64,000 bases of DNA. It comes from Erwinia psidii. GTDB taxonomy: Bacteria; Pseudomonadota; Gammaproteobacteria; Enterobacterales; Enterobacteriaceae. Of this stretch, positions 19,405 to 28,292 are shown in pieces. A model generated the notes under the pieces. That model made no database searches. It was not told the origin of the DNA and saw only the letters and a program-made list of their open reading frames with translations. Location of the stretch: assembly GCF_003846135.1 (NCBI RefSeq), contig NZ_RHHM01000007.1, positions 124,001 to 188,000 of the forward strand, in the 5' to 3' direction. The translations under genes were made by a program, and so were the position numbers. The first letter of the stretch is position 1; the number at the start of each line of letters is the position of its first letter.

Positions 19405-20508
19405 GTGTCAAAAGTTTTGCAACATTACGCCTGTCTGCATGACATCCCGGAGCTGGGATTTCAGGAATTTAAAACCTCGGCCTACATCAGTCAACAGCTT
19501 AAAAACAGCGGCTACCAGGTGCAGGAACGCGTAAATGATACCACTGGTATTGTCGCCATACTCGACAGCGGTGCTCCAGGCCCCACGCTGGCACTGCGTG
19601 CGGATATGGATGCGCTTGGTCATGTCATCAACGGTGAAAGCTGCGCCCGCCACACCTGCGGTCACGATGCACACGCTTCGGTCGTGCTGACCGCTGCTCA
19701 GGAACTGATAGCAGAAGGTGCAGTGAAAAAAGGCCGTCTCAAACTCATTTTTCAGCCTGCCGAAGAACTGGGCACTGGCGCGCTGGCGATGGCGGCCGGC
19801 GGTGCGATTGACGATGTTGATATGCTGCTTGGCTTCCACGTCCGTCCGGCGGAAGAGTGTGCCGTCGGCACGGCCATTCCAGCGGTTTACTACTCGGCCT
19901 GCGTGACGCTGGAAGCGACGGTGCGCGGACAAACCGCGCACGCTGCACGCCCTCATCAGGGGATCAACGCGCTGGATGCAGCCTGTGGTGCCGTACAGGC
20001 TGTCAATGCGGTGCATATGGCACCCGGCAAAACCTGGAGTGCAAAAGCTACCCGTTTCCTGTGCGACGCGGGGGTGACCAATTCTGTCCCGGATGAAGCC
20101 AGGGTCGTGTTCGATCTGCGCGCGGCGGAAAATGAGGATATGAACCAGCTGCAGGAGAGAGTGGAACGGGCCATCCGCTTCAGTGCCGCATCATTCGGCG
20201 CAACGGTGCAAATCAACGTACTGAAAGCGATGCCCGCCGCAGAAATTGCTGGTGAGATGACCGCATTGATTTCCGCTGCCATTAAAGAGGTGTTGGGAGC
20301 TGAAGCGGTAATGCCGGTACGCTCCACGCCCGGCAGCGAAGATTTTTTCCACTACGCCGTACAGCGACCAGAAATGAAAGCCGGTTTCTGGGGTTTAGGG
20401 ACCGGTCTGCTACCGGGCCTTCATCACCCTGATATGCACTTCGATCTCAGCGCACTGCCGGTGGCTGTTCGCATCTTCAAAGCCTGTGTAGTGAGGGTGC
20501 TGGGATGA
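19405..20508 (+). CDS. M20 family metallo-amidohydrolase
   Basis: Zinc/manganese amidohydrolase of the HipO/AbgA/IAA-amino-acid-hydrolase type, 367 aa. Metal ligands are visible: C85, H87 and H90 in TCGHDAH, E120/E121 in QPAEE, the histidine in GFHVRPAE, and a C-terminal HHPDM. Catalytic-domain RADMDAL is at 66-71, and a dimerisation lid domain spans about 165-280. It starts with GTG behind AAGGAGAAGG, 24 bp after the yjiG-like gene, so all three form one operon. It probably hydrolyses an N-acyl amino acid, amino-acyl amide or dipeptide brought in by the membrane pair. There is no signal peptide, so it acts in the cytoplasm. The exact substrate cannot be read. Confidence 0.85.
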   Translation: MSKVLQHYACLHDIPELGFQEFKTSAYISQQLKNSGYQVQERVNDTTGIVAILDSGAPGPTLALRADMDALGHVINGESCARHTCGHDAHASVVLTAAQELIAEGAVKKGRLKLIFQPAEELGTGALAMAAGGAIDDVDMLLGFHVRPAEECAVGTAIPAVYYSACVTLEATVRGQTAHAARPHQGINALDAACGAVQAVNAVHMAPGKTWSAKATRFLCDAGVTNSVPDEARVVFDLRAAENEDMNQLQERVERAIRFSAASFGATVQINVLKAMPAAEIAGEMTALISAAIKEVLGAEAVMPVRSTPGSEDFFHYAVQRPEMKAGFWGLGTGLLPGLHHPDMHFDLSALPVAVRIFKACVVRVLG

Positions 20509-20917
20509 ATCTGCTGGCACGTCGCAGTGAAAAGGCGGCGACGAGATCAATAACCTGACGGTGCCCCTGCCCGGCCGGGTTAACTGTTTTGCTTTGGTTT
20601 GAACCTGATATGCGCACATGACACGGTTTCAGAGTGATACTCTGTGTTATTTGGCAGCAACGCTGAGCGACGCCAGATAATCAGACAAAACCTGAGCGTG
20701 AATGAAAGGTTGCCACCAGATGACGTCACTGAGGCGGTGAGTGAATAACGATTCAGAAATGCGACAGCACCGCCCGGTCTGAACTGACCGGGTGGTGGCA
20801 AAAATAAATCTCAGAGATGACAGAACGGGCCTGGGCCAGCGAACAGCACCGTCACTTTTCAGCCTGCTTTTGCAGGCCTGTTTTATGAGCGTTACAGAGG
20901 GTGTCAATAATCTTATC
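20509..20917. other. non-coding spacer between convergent M20 gene and potI
   Basis: 409 bp without a gene. Two hairpins are visible: ACCGCCCGGTC/GACCGGGTGGT (20769-20796) and the terminator-like one at 20861-20886. Confidence 0.65.
20861..20886 (+). terminator. terminator-like hairpin, possibly bidirectional
   Basis: GCCTGC-TTTT-GCAGGC followed by CTGTTTTA on the plus strand; the minus strand reads the same stem followed by TGAAAAG. It lies between convergent operons and may end either or both. Confidence 0.6.
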
Positions 20918-21763
20918 TCAGGGGCGGCCACGCGCTTTCTGTCTGTCTTTCAGCCTCTGTTTCTCTTCATGAGCCATAAAACGCCAGGCAATAAAACCAA
21001 CAATACCAACCACAAACAGGATCAGCGAAGCCAGCGCGTTGATCTCCGGGTTGACGCCACGGCGCACGGTGGCAAAAATCTGCATTGGCAACGTTGTTGC
21101 ACCGGGCCCGGTAACGAAACTGGCAATCACCAGATCGTCCAGTGAGAGGGTAAAAGCCAGCAGCCAGCCGGTAACAATGGCCGGAGCAATCATCGGTACA
21201 GTGATTACAAAGAACACTTTTAACGGCGTTGCACCCAGATCCATCGCCGCTTCCTCAATGGAACGGTCCAGTTCCCGTAATCTTGAGTTAATCACCACTG
21301 ACACGTATGCCGTGCAGAAAGTCACATGCGCCAGCCAGATGGTTAACATGCCGCGATCGGCAGGCCAGCCAAAGGCATTACCCATTGCCACAAACAGCAG
21401 TAACAGTGACAGGCCCGTGATCACATCCGGCATAACCAGCGGCGCGGTGAGCATAAAAGCAAAACCGGTAGACCCCCTGAAACGACCAAATCGCACGATC
21501 ACCACAGCAGCGATGGTGCCAAGCACAGAGGCAGCCGTTGCAGCCAGCGCGGCAATGCTCAGACTCAGCGTAACCGCGTCAATCATCGCACCATCGTGAA
21601 ACAGCACCCTGTACCAGTGCAGGGAGAAACTCTCCCACGCGGCCAGCTGTGAAGCGTTGAACGAGTAAATCACCAGCAGCGCCATCGGCGCGTAGAGAAA
21701 GAAAAAGCACACCACAAGGATAGCGATACGCCACGGCGAGCGCACAACAGGTAACGAGGTCAT
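20918..21763 (-). CDS. potI: putrescine ABC transporter permease PotI
   Basis: Inner-membrane permease of the PotFGHI putrescine importer, 281 aa, six predicted helices. EAA loop EEAAMDLGATPLKVFFVITVP. Matches K-12 PotI in length and in SFVTGPGATTLPMQIF. Its start overlaps the potH stop by 4 bp. Confidence 0.97.
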   Translation of the reverse strand: MTSLPVVRSPWRIAILVVCFFFLYAPMALLVIYSFNASQLAAWESFSLHWYRVLFHDGAMIDAVTLSLSIAALAATAASVLGTIAAVVIVRFGRFRGSTGFAFMLTAPLVMPDVITGLSLLLLFVAMGNAFGWPADRGMLTIWLAHVTFCTAYVSVVINSRLRELDRSIEEAAMDLGATPLKVFFVITVPMIAPAIVTGWLLAFTLSLDDLVIASFVTGPGATTLPMQIFATVRRGVNPEINALASLILFVVGIVGFIAWRFMAHEEKQRLKDRQKARGRP

Positions 21764-22722
21764 TCCTTCTCCCCCATCTCTTTATTCTGATGCTTGTGAA
21801 ACCAGATGATGGGCAGGATCAAAATCAGCAGAATAATCACTGCCAACGCTGAAGCAACTGGCCAGTCACGGTTATTAAAGAACTCCTGCCACAGTACCCG
21901 GCCAATCATAATGCTGTCCGGGCCACCGAGCAGCTCCGGGATAACATATTCTCCGACCGCCGGAATAAACACCAGCATCGAACCGGCAATAATACCGCCT
22001 CTGGTCAGAGGCACAATGACACTGAAAAAGGTTTTCAGCGGACGCGCCCCCAGATCCAGCGAGGCTTCCACCAGCGAATAGTCAATCCGGGTCAGCGCAG
22101 TGTAGATAGGCAGCACCATAAAAGGTAGGTAGCAATACACAATGCCAATATAGACCGCAATATTGGTGTAAAGGATGGTCAACGGATGTTCGATAACCCC
22201 GGTCCACAGCAAAAAACGATTCAGCACACCATTATCGTTCAGGATCCCCATCCAGGCGTAGACCCGCACCAGAAAGGAGGTCCAGGAGGGCAGAATAACC
22301 AGCAGCAGCAGAATATTGCGGATGGAGGGTGAACTGTGTGCCACGGCCCACGCCAGCGGATAGCCAATTAACAGGCAAATCACCGTGGAAACAGCCGCAA
22401 CCTGCAATGAATGCAAATAAGCATCAACATATAAAGGATCGTCGGTCAGCGTAAGATAATTGCCGAAATTCATCACCATCGTAAGTTGACCATCTGCCCA
22501 ACTGAGCAAATCGGTGTAAGGTGGGATGGCGCGGGCAATGTCAGCAAAGCTGATTTTCAGAACAATTAAAAAAGGCAGCAGGAACAACAGCACCAGCCAC
22601 AGGTAAGGCAACGCAGTTACCAACCTGCGGCCTGCTTTCATTTGCAGGCGAGAGAGAAAGGTCTGCACCACACCGGCAGAGCGGCCAGGTGGTTCAGTGA
22701 TATTTGAAGAATGCTGGCTCAT
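21760..22722 (-). CDS. potH: putrescine ABC transporter permease PotH
   Basis: Permease partner of PotI, 320 aa (K-12 317). Conserved blocks are LQMKAGRRLVTALPYLWL, ARAIPPYTDL, ILPSWTSFLVRVYAWMG, the EAA loop SLVEASLDLGARPLKTFFSV and PELLGGPDSIMIGRVLWQEFFNNRDWP. It starts 10 bp after potG. Confidence 0.97.
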   Translation of the reverse strand: MSQHSSNITEPPGRSAGVVQTFLSRLQMKAGRRLVTALPYLWLVLLFLLPFLIVLKISFADIARAIPPYTDLLSWADGQLTMVMNFGNYLTLTDDPLYVDAYLHSLQVAAVSTVICLLIGYPLAWAVAHSSPSIRNILLLLVILPSWTSFLVRVYAWMGILNDNGVLNRFLLWTGVIEHPLTILYTNIAVYIGIVYCYLPFMVLPIYTALTRIDYSLVEASLDLGARPLKTFFSVIVPLTRGGIIAGSMLVFIPAVGEYVIPELLGGPDSIMIGRVLWQEFFNNRDWPVASALAVIILLILILPIIWFHKHQNKEMGEKE

Positions 22723-22732
22723 AGTTCCCCCA

Positions 22733-23872
22733 CTACACCGTCAACACCACGCAGCTGTCCGCATCCCAACAGAGACGAACTTCATCTCCCCAGGTTGGCG
22801 CACCTTTGCGAAAACGGTGGGCATTTTGCAACTGGGCGCTGATCATCTGGCCGCTGTGCAGTCGCACATGATAAATCGACAGATCGCCGAGGTAAGCAAT
22901 GTGTGTCACTTCACCAACGGCAAAATTACAGCCATCGGCAGGCACCTCTTCGCACAGCATCACTTTTTCCGGGCGCAGGGCGACATTCACCGGAACACCT
23001 TCCATCACCGGGGCATCAGAATCCACTTTTAGCGGGTGAATAAGTCCGGGGCTGTCAACAATCAGACCGTCGGACTGGCGCTCACGCAGCAGCCCCTCAA
23101 AAAGATTTACCGAACCAATAAATTCAGCACTGTAGCGCGTGGTCGGATGTTCATAAATTTCTTCCGGCTCACCTATCTGGACAAACTTGCCCCTGTTCAT
23201 GATGGCAATTCGTCCGGCCATGGTCATCGCCTCTTCCTGATCGTGGGTGACCATCACGCAGGTGGCTCCAACGCGTTCAAGAATATCGACCACTTCCAGC
23301 TGCATCCGGTCGCGCAGTTTTTTATCCAACGCCCCCATTGGCTCATCCAGCAACAACAGTTTTGGCCGCTTGGCCAGGCTACGGGCCAGTGCCACACGCT
23401 GACGCTGCCCACCGGATAACTGATGCGGTTTACGCCTGGCGTACTCCTGCATATGGACCAGCGTCAGCATCTCGGCCACACGACTGGCAATTTCACCTTT
23501 TGGCAACCGGTCCTGCTTCAGTCCAAACGCGATATTCTGCTCTACCGTCATATGTGGGAACAATGCGTAGGACTGGAACATCATATTAATCGGACGCTGA
23601 TAGGGCGGCACATGGGAAAGATCCTGGCCATCCAGCATAATCTGACCGGAGGTCGGCGGTTCAAAACCAGCCAGCATCCGCAACAGCGTCGATTTCCCGC
23701 AGCCGGAGGCCCCCAGCAGCGCAAAAATTTCACCTTTATAGATGGTCAGATTGACATCATCAACCGCATGCTGCCCATCGAAAGATTTGGTCAGGTTGCG
23801 GATTTCCAGCAGTGGCGTTAATGCCTTGCCCACTTTTGCCTGTGGACGAGGGGTTGCTTCATTCACTTCCAT
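22733..23872 (-). CDS. potG: putrescine ABC transporter ATP-binding protein PotG
   Basis: ATPase of the putrescine importer, 379 aa (K-12 377). Walker A GASGCGKS is at 54-61, followed by signature LSGGQRQRVALARSLA, Walker B LLLLDEPMGALD, H-loop THDQEEAM and a C-terminal TOBE region from about 300. The frame is open 21 codons upstream, but homology begins at the ATG preceded by GGAG. A terminator-like hairpin separates it from potF. Confidence 0.97.
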   Translation of the reverse strand: MEVNEATPRPQAKVGKALTPLLEIRNLTKSFDGQHAVDDVNLTIYKGEIFALLGASGCGKSTLLRMLAGFEPPTSGQIMLDGQDLSHVPPYQRPINMMFQSYALFPHMTVEQNIAFGLKQDRLPKGEIASRVAEMLTLVHMQEYARRKPHQLSGGQRQRVALARSLAKRPKLLLLDEPMGALDKKLRDRMQLEVVDILERVGATCVMVTHDQEEAMTMAGRIAIMNRGKFVQIGEPEEIYEHPTTRYSAEFIGSVNLFEGLLRERQSDGLIVDSPGLIHPLKVDSDAPVMEGVPVNVALRPEKVMLCEEVPADGCNFAVGEVTHIAYLGDLSIYHVRLHSGQMISAQLQNAHRFRKGAPTWGDEVRLCWDADSCVVLTV

Positions 23873-23905
23873 TATTCTCCGGCACTTAACAGCAGGCTTT
23901 GCCGT

Positions 23906-23941
23906 AAAAAAACAAAACAGAGGCCAGGCAGGCACCTCTGT
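23906..23941 (-). terminator. intercistronic terminator/attenuator between potF and potG
   Basis: On the minus strand ACAGAGG and CCTCTGT form a 7-bp stem around an 11-base loop, directly followed by TTTGTTTTTTT. It lies in the 102-bp potF-potG gap. Partial termination would give more periplasmic PotF than membrane subunits. Confidence 0.8.
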
Positions 23942-23974
23942 TGTAGAGTCAGAAAAGGATTAGCAACCGACAGG

Positions 23975-25084
23975 CTACTTACCGCTTTTAACTTTAGTCC
24001 ATGCACGCGTACGTACACGATCCAGTTTCGGATCCTGAACCTTCAGCACAAAAAGTTTCGCCATCGTATCCGGTGTCGGGAAAATGCCCGGATTATTGCG
24101 AACATCAGCATTGATCAGCGGTACCGACGCTTTATTGCCGTTGGCGTAGAACATTTTGTTAGACACATCAGCAATCACCTTCGGCTCCATCAGATAGTTA
24201 AGGAACTGATAGGCTTCATCAATATGTTTTGCGTCTTTCGGAATAGCCAGCATATCGAAGAATGCCAGCGCGCCCTCTTTCGGAATACTGTAGGCAATAT
24301 TCACGCCGTTCTTCGCCTGAATGGCTCGGTTTTTCGCCTGTAACACGTCACCAGCCCAGCCAATCGCCACGCAGGTGTTGCCGTTGGCCAGATCGTTGAT
24401 GTACTGGGAAGAGTGGAAATAACGAATGCTGGGACGAAGTTTCAACAGCAAATCGGTGGCCGCACCTGAATAGTCCTTCGCATCAGTGCTGTTAGGATCT
24501 TTACCTAAATAATTCAGCACGGTGGCAAAAATTTCTTCCGGCGCGTCAAGGAAGGAAACGCCACAACTTTTCAGTTTTTCGAGGTTTTCCGGCTTCAGCA
24601 CCAGATCCCAGCTGTTTACCGGCGCATCTTTGCCCAACGCGGCTTTCACTTTCTCCACGTTGTAACCAATACCGGTGGTGGCCCACAGATAAGGAATGGC
24701 ATATTTATTACCCGGATCGTGCTGATCCAGTTTTTTCAGCAGATCCGGGTCGAGATTCCTGTAGTTGGGCAGTTTACTTTTATCGAGCGGCTGGAACACG
24801 CCGGACTGCAGCTGGCGGGCGAGAAAACTGGAGGATGGTACAACCACATCATATCCGGTGCTGCCGGCCATCAGTTTACCTTCCAACACTTCGTTGGAAT
24901 CGAATACGTCATAGACCACTTTGATGCCGGTTTGTTTTTCGAAATTCGGCACCGTATTGGGCGAAATGTAGTCTGACCAGTTATAGACATGCAGCGTCTT
25001 ATCAGCAGCCACTGAACCTGCGGAAACCGCCATCAGCACACCAGCCACCACACCTGACAACCACTTTGTACGTTGGTTGAACAT
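23975..25084 (-). CDS. potF: putrescine-binding periplasmic protein PotF
   Basis: Periplasmic putrescine receptor, 369 aa (K-12 370), with signal peptide MFNQRTKWLSG...SVAA. Ligand-site segments are conserved: YNWSDYI, VPSSSFLARQL, IGWAGDVLQ and EGALAFFDM. Compared with K-12, AGDVWQ reads AGDVLQ. The start is the ATG nine bases after GAGG; two upstream ATGs are worse placed. It is first in potFGHI, with a candidate ArgR box upstream. Confidence 0.97.
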   Translation of the reverse strand: MFNQRTKWLSGVVAGVLMAVSAGSVAADKTLHVYNWSDYISPNTVPNFEKQTGIKVVYDVFDSNEVLEGKLMAGSTGYDVVVPSSSFLARQLQSGVFQPLDKSKLPNYRNLDPDLLKKLDQHDPGNKYAIPYLWATTGIGYNVEKVKAALGKDAPVNSWDLVLKPENLEKLKSCGVSFLDAPEEIFATVLNYLGKDPNSTDAKDYSGAATDLLLKLRPSIRYFHSSQYINDLANGNTCVAIGWAGDVLQAKNRAIQAKNGVNIAYSIPKEGALAFFDMLAIPKDAKHIDEAYQFLNYLMEPKVIADVSNKMFYANGNKASVPLINADVRNNPGIFPTPDTMAKLFVLKVQDPKLDRVRTRAWTKVKSGK

Positions 25085-25501
25085 GTTTTCCATCCTCAAG
25101 AAAAGAGATAAACACAGCATCCACAGGCCAGGGAGTGTTCACATTGGTCCTGTCAGGGCTATAACAATGAATGAATATTCAATTTTGCCGTTAATAGAAA
25201 AAACCTATGCCCAGGACGACGTTGCACTAAAAATGCAGCCACGCAAGCATAGCTGTACTCACTTATCCAGGCCAGTGTCAGCCTTAAAAAACGTCTTTTA
25301 TCGATTTTTTATGTATTTTTCATCTATGTGATATGCCACTCAGGCGTAAATAAAGATGAAAATAGGGAAAGTTCCGCTTAAGGTCAGAATAAAAGTTGGC
25401 AATGACAGGGGGTATTTTGGTGAAACGCGCAATACCGGGGGCGGAAAGGAAGAAAATATGGCGGGCCAGCCGACAACCGACCCGGAATTCACCAGGGAAA
25501 A
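25085..25501. other. potF upstream region
   Basis: 417 bp between potF and ybjN, both on the minus strand. It holds the potF promoter and a candidate ArgR box; the half nearer ybjN shows nothing recognisable. Confidence 0.6.
25166..25183. promoter_or_regulatory. candidate ArgR (ARG) box upstream of potF
   Basis: AATGAATGAATATTCAAT matches the 18-bp ARG-box pattern (W-N-TGAAT-4W-ATTCA-N-W) at all but one position, about 82 bp upstream of the potF start. A well-matched second box at the usual 3-bp spacing is not visible. Confidence 0.5.
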
Positions 25502-25981
25502 TCAGTGCAGCATAGAGTAAGGGAAAAGATACTCGCTGCGATCTTCATCTTCAGGGATCATCAACAGGTGGTTGGCAAAAGCTTCCATCACCACCATCGA
25601 AATCTGCTCTTCACTCTGTTTGAGAAAATGAACGAACTGCCCAAAGGTCACCCCGGCGACAACGCTGAGTGACTGCATCACGATCAGTTTTGGCAGGTTA
25701 TCATCCTGAATATCAATGAAGGCTTTGACTGTCAGAGAGCTGGCATTGATTTGCGACAGATCGCCAACCAGTGGGATCAGTGCGGTCGGTTTAACTTCCG
25801 CCAGGGCGGAAAACAGAATAACGTTGTCAACCAGATCGAGTTTCGCATCAAACACACCGTCAAAATTTTGCATATGCGGAAGGTGCAGCGCCTGACAGCT
25901 GTCACACTCAAACCAGGTAACGCTTTGCTGATCCAGCCAGTGTCGGATCAGGTCAATATCCGGTATGACCAGAGAATCCAT
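25502..25981 (-). CDS. ybjN: YbjN family regulator (AmyR in Erwinia)
   Basis: A 159-aa cytoplasmic protein nearly collinear with E. coli YbjN (FECDSCQALHLPHMQNFDGVFDAK, INASSLTVKAFIDIQDDNLPKL, QSEEQISMVVMEAFANHLL). In Erwinia amylovora the orthologue AmyR represses amylovoran exopolysaccharide synthesis and virulence traits; overexpressed YbjN in E. coli affects motility and stress responses. The fold resembles a type III secretion chaperone. It follows the K-12 order next to potF, but rimK, its K-12 neighbour, is absent. Confidence 0.95.
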   Translation of the reverse strand: MDSLVIPDIDLIRHWLDQQSVTWFECDSCQALHLPHMQNFDGVFDAKLDLVDNVILFSALAEVKPTALIPLVGDLSQINASSLTVKAFIDIQDDNLPKLIVMQSLSVVAGVTFGQFVHFLKQSEEQISMVVMEAFANHLLMIPEDEDRSEYLFPYSMLH

Positions 25982-26325
25982 GTGATTTTCTCATACTGCC
26001 CTAAAATTGCGCTCTAGCTTACGCAAAAAGGCTGTGAAACACCACGACTGCGACACAAATATACCATCAACGGGCCGTTTTCAGACAGAATCCCGGCACC
26101 CTTCTGACCAGGTGCCAGGTCATGATTCGGCGAGCACAGGCGATTAAAATTATATATATACTTATAAATCATAACATTACATAAGCCGGTAATCATATTT
26201 GGCTTTATCGCAACCCGTTTCCCTTTCTTAAGTAAGAATGGGGGAAATTGTCAATGGCCGGAAGATGTTTACCAACGGTTTCAGTTCACTTCTCCGTATG
26301 GCCATTTTTATGCGCAAACAAACAT
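25982..26325. other. spacer between ybjN and the IS remnant
   Basis: AT-rich sequence with short open frames on both strands, none recognisable. It holds the ybjN promoter region. Confidence 0.5.
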
Positions 26326-26899
26326 CACCTCCTGTGGAGGTGGTCAGCAACAAATTGGCTCTGCCAGTAATGCTACTCATGGGAAAATCCGAATCTGTTA
26401 TCCACACAACTGATAAGAATTTAACCATGAATGGATCCCAGAGACCATCGCATGTGCTGTGATGTTGTCAATATCGTATGGACACCCAGATATGGGTTCC
26501 GCATTCTGAGGAATAATCCAGGCAGGGAGGTTTGGATTTCAAATGAATAGCTCAGGATACACGTGGTGGAGCTGGATCATGTTCACTTGCTGATAAAAGT
26601 CCCACCGCGACGTTCAATTTCGCATGTCACTGGTCATTTAAAAGATAAAACGGCTGTTCAGTAAATTCCCGTATCGGAGAGAAAATAAATGATGGGGAAA
26701 CCACTTCTGGGCGCGAGGCTACTGGGTAGATACCGTAGGTATAAACGAAGAGATGATCAGGAAATAGGTGAAATATCAGGAAAAGCATGAACAGGAAGAA
26801 AACCAACTTCGTTTAAAACAAGTCTGAGCGAAGGCTCTCAGAGTCAGAGCTAACTACGCCTCCGTGGGGCGCAATTGATACCACCTGCTATGCAGGTGG
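26326..26899 (+). mobile_element. degenerate IS200/IS605-family element
   Basis: A decayed transposase reading frame (26431-26827) is flanked by two similar hairpins. The left is CACCTCC-TGT-GGAGGTG (26326-26342), the right CCACCTGC-TAT-GCAGGTGG (26881-26899, followed by ATTTTT). Subterminal palindromes at both ends and a single small HUH transposase gene are the hallmarks of IS200/IS605 elements. Exact cleavage sites cannot be fixed. It sits in the ybjN-nfsA interval, where K-12 has rimK. Confidence 0.8.
26431..26827 (+). pseudogene. IS200/IS605 TnpA transposase, disrupted
   Basis: Conceptual translation begins MDPRDHRMCCDVVNIVWTPRYGFRIL and continues through the HUH segment DHVHLLIKVPPRRS and LKDKTAVQ. 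After a frameshift near 26653 it resumes with LFSKFPYRRENK and WGNHFWARGYWVDTVG, then INEEMIRK, and ends KYQEKHEQEENQLRLKQV. This order matches IS200-type Y1 transposases. In-frame stops are TAG 26548-26550, TGA 26690-26692 and TAG 26765-26767. The last stop replaces the residue between RK and VKYQ, where the family has its catalytic tyrosine (TAT to TAG). The gene is clearly inactive; the HVH metal motif survives. Confidence 0.88.
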
Positions 26900-27116
26900 A
26901 TTTTTATGCTGGCTGTTGAAATGCCCCCCAACAGTGATAACGGCCTTTAAAGCTGTCGTCGCGAATCGAGCAGTCTGCAAAGTAGTTTTCTCTCACTCAG
27001 GTACCGGGCAGTCACAATATTCAGCTCAACAGGCAGCGATCGGTGCGGATCAGCATGTCCTTCAGCCTTCTTCTTCATCTGGCAGATGCTAAACGGCAAA
27101 CAAGCCTGCATGCCCC

Positions 27117-27839
27117 CTAACGCGTTGCCCACCCCTGTTTATGCAAATAGTCCAGGATAAAGGGACGACTCTCTTTAATGATGGTCTTTTGAATATGATG
27201 ACTCCAGCTTTCACGCCGGGGATTAGTTTCACGGGTCAGATAATACGCTTCCTGCTGGCGGTCATAGTCAGCCAGGACCTGCGGGTCAATCGGCTGATAA
27301 CGATTTTCATGTAGCAACATTGCCACAGGCATACGAGGTTTGCGTTGCGGTGACTGAGCGGGCCATCCAAGGCAAAGGCCAAAAAGCGGCAAAACAAATC
27401 TGGGTAAGCCTAACAGTTCGGTTACTTCAGCGATGCCGTTGCGAATTCCACCAATGAACACACCGCCGAGACCCAGTGATTCCGCGGCGATCATCGCGTT
27501 CTGTCCCATCAGGGCCGTATCAACGCAACCTAACAGCAATTGCTCAGCCATCCCCAGCTCTGCCTGTGGGCAGATTTGCAGATGACGATTAAAATCTGCA
27601 CAAAACACCCAAAACTCAGCCGCCTCGGCAACATACTGCTGGCCTCCACTCACGGTAACCAGCTGATCGCGCAGCGCACGATCGGTAATGCGAATCACTG
27701 AAGAACATTGCAGAAAGCTGGAGCTGGACGCTGACTGTGCAGCGGCAAGGATGGCCTGCCGCTCAGCATCGCTGACTGGCTGCCCGGTAAAAGCACGAAC
27801 AGAACGGTGTGAGCAGAGTAAATCAATAGTCGGTGTCAT
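27117..27839 (-). CDS. nfsA: oxygen-insensitive NADPH nitroreductase NfsA
   Basis: FMN-dependent NADPH:nitrocompound/quinone reductase of the SoxRS regulon in E. coli. It has 240 aa, equal to K-12. Conserved blocks are CSHRSVRAFTGQPVSD, SSSSFLQCSSVIRITD, AEFWVFCADFNRHLQI, LPLFGLCLGWP and the C-terminal TIIKESRPFILDYLHKQGWATR. Its start lies inside the end of ybjC (17-bp overlap), so the two are cotranscribed as in K-12. A 12-codon upstream extension in frame has no homology. Confidence 0.97.
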   Translation of the reverse strand: MTPTIDLLCSHRSVRAFTGQPVSDAERQAILAAAQSASSSSFLQCSSVIRITDRALRDQLVTVSGGQQYVAEAAEFWVFCADFNRHLQICPQAELGMAEQLLLGCVDTALMGQNAMIAAESLGLGGVFIGGIRNGIAEVTELLGLPRFVLPLFGLCLGWPAQSPQRKPRMPVAMLLHENRYQPIDPQVLADYDRQQEAYYLTRETNPRRESWSHHIQKTIIKESRPFILDYLHKQGWATR

Positions 27840-28101
27840 GCTTATCTCCAGGTGTGGGCCTGTTACGTACAGCAAAAAGTTCCGGGCAGATCGCTTTTGC
27901 TGTACGCCAGGCGATCGCCGTCGCAGCCGGTAGCATTAACGCTATGGCGATTAAAAACAATACCGTTGCTGGTAGCTTGCCTGAAAAAACGGCTGGTAAA
28001 GGTAACATCTGATGCAGGGCAAGATAAGAGAGAACCAGCGTAATCCCACCGCATGCCTCCAGCACCAGTACAGGGCGGGGCATTTTGTTAAACACAGGCA
28101 T
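27823..28101 (-). CDS. ybjC: YbjC family small membrane protein
   Basis: A 92-aa protein (K-12 YbjC 95) with two hydrophobic segments (about 12-28 and 38-58) and a basic, polar C-tail. The pattern PRPVLVLEACGGITLVLSYLAL...IALMLPAATAIAW follows YbjC. The ATG is preceded by AGGAG at 7 bp. The open frame extends 39 codons upstream without support. It overlaps nfsA. Function is unknown; in K-12 it is in the SoxS-controlled ybjC-nfsA operon. Confidence 0.85.
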   Translation of the reverse strand: MPVFNKMPRPVLVLEACGGITLVLSYLALHQMLPLPAVFSGKLPATVLFLIAIALMLPAATAIAWRTAKAICPELFAVRNRPTPGDKHDTDY

Positions 28102-28292
28102 AATGCTCCTTCTCTCTTTCGCTCTGATTAAGCTGAAACTGTTAACATACCTATCCGCCTCAGGGGAGCCTGTGGCAGAATGGCCCAGATACCAACAGGA
28201 AAGGTATAGCCTGGACAAATTGGATTGACAGGTAATTCCTGCTTTTCGTCACCTGTTGAAACAGGCATCATGAGCGCCAATTAATAATATTT

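Noticed and set aside
26238-26462. 74-codon plus-strand and 66-codon minus-strand frames at the left end of the IS remnant
   Set aside because: They cross the left-end hairpin and the start of the disrupted transposase in other frames; no homology seen.
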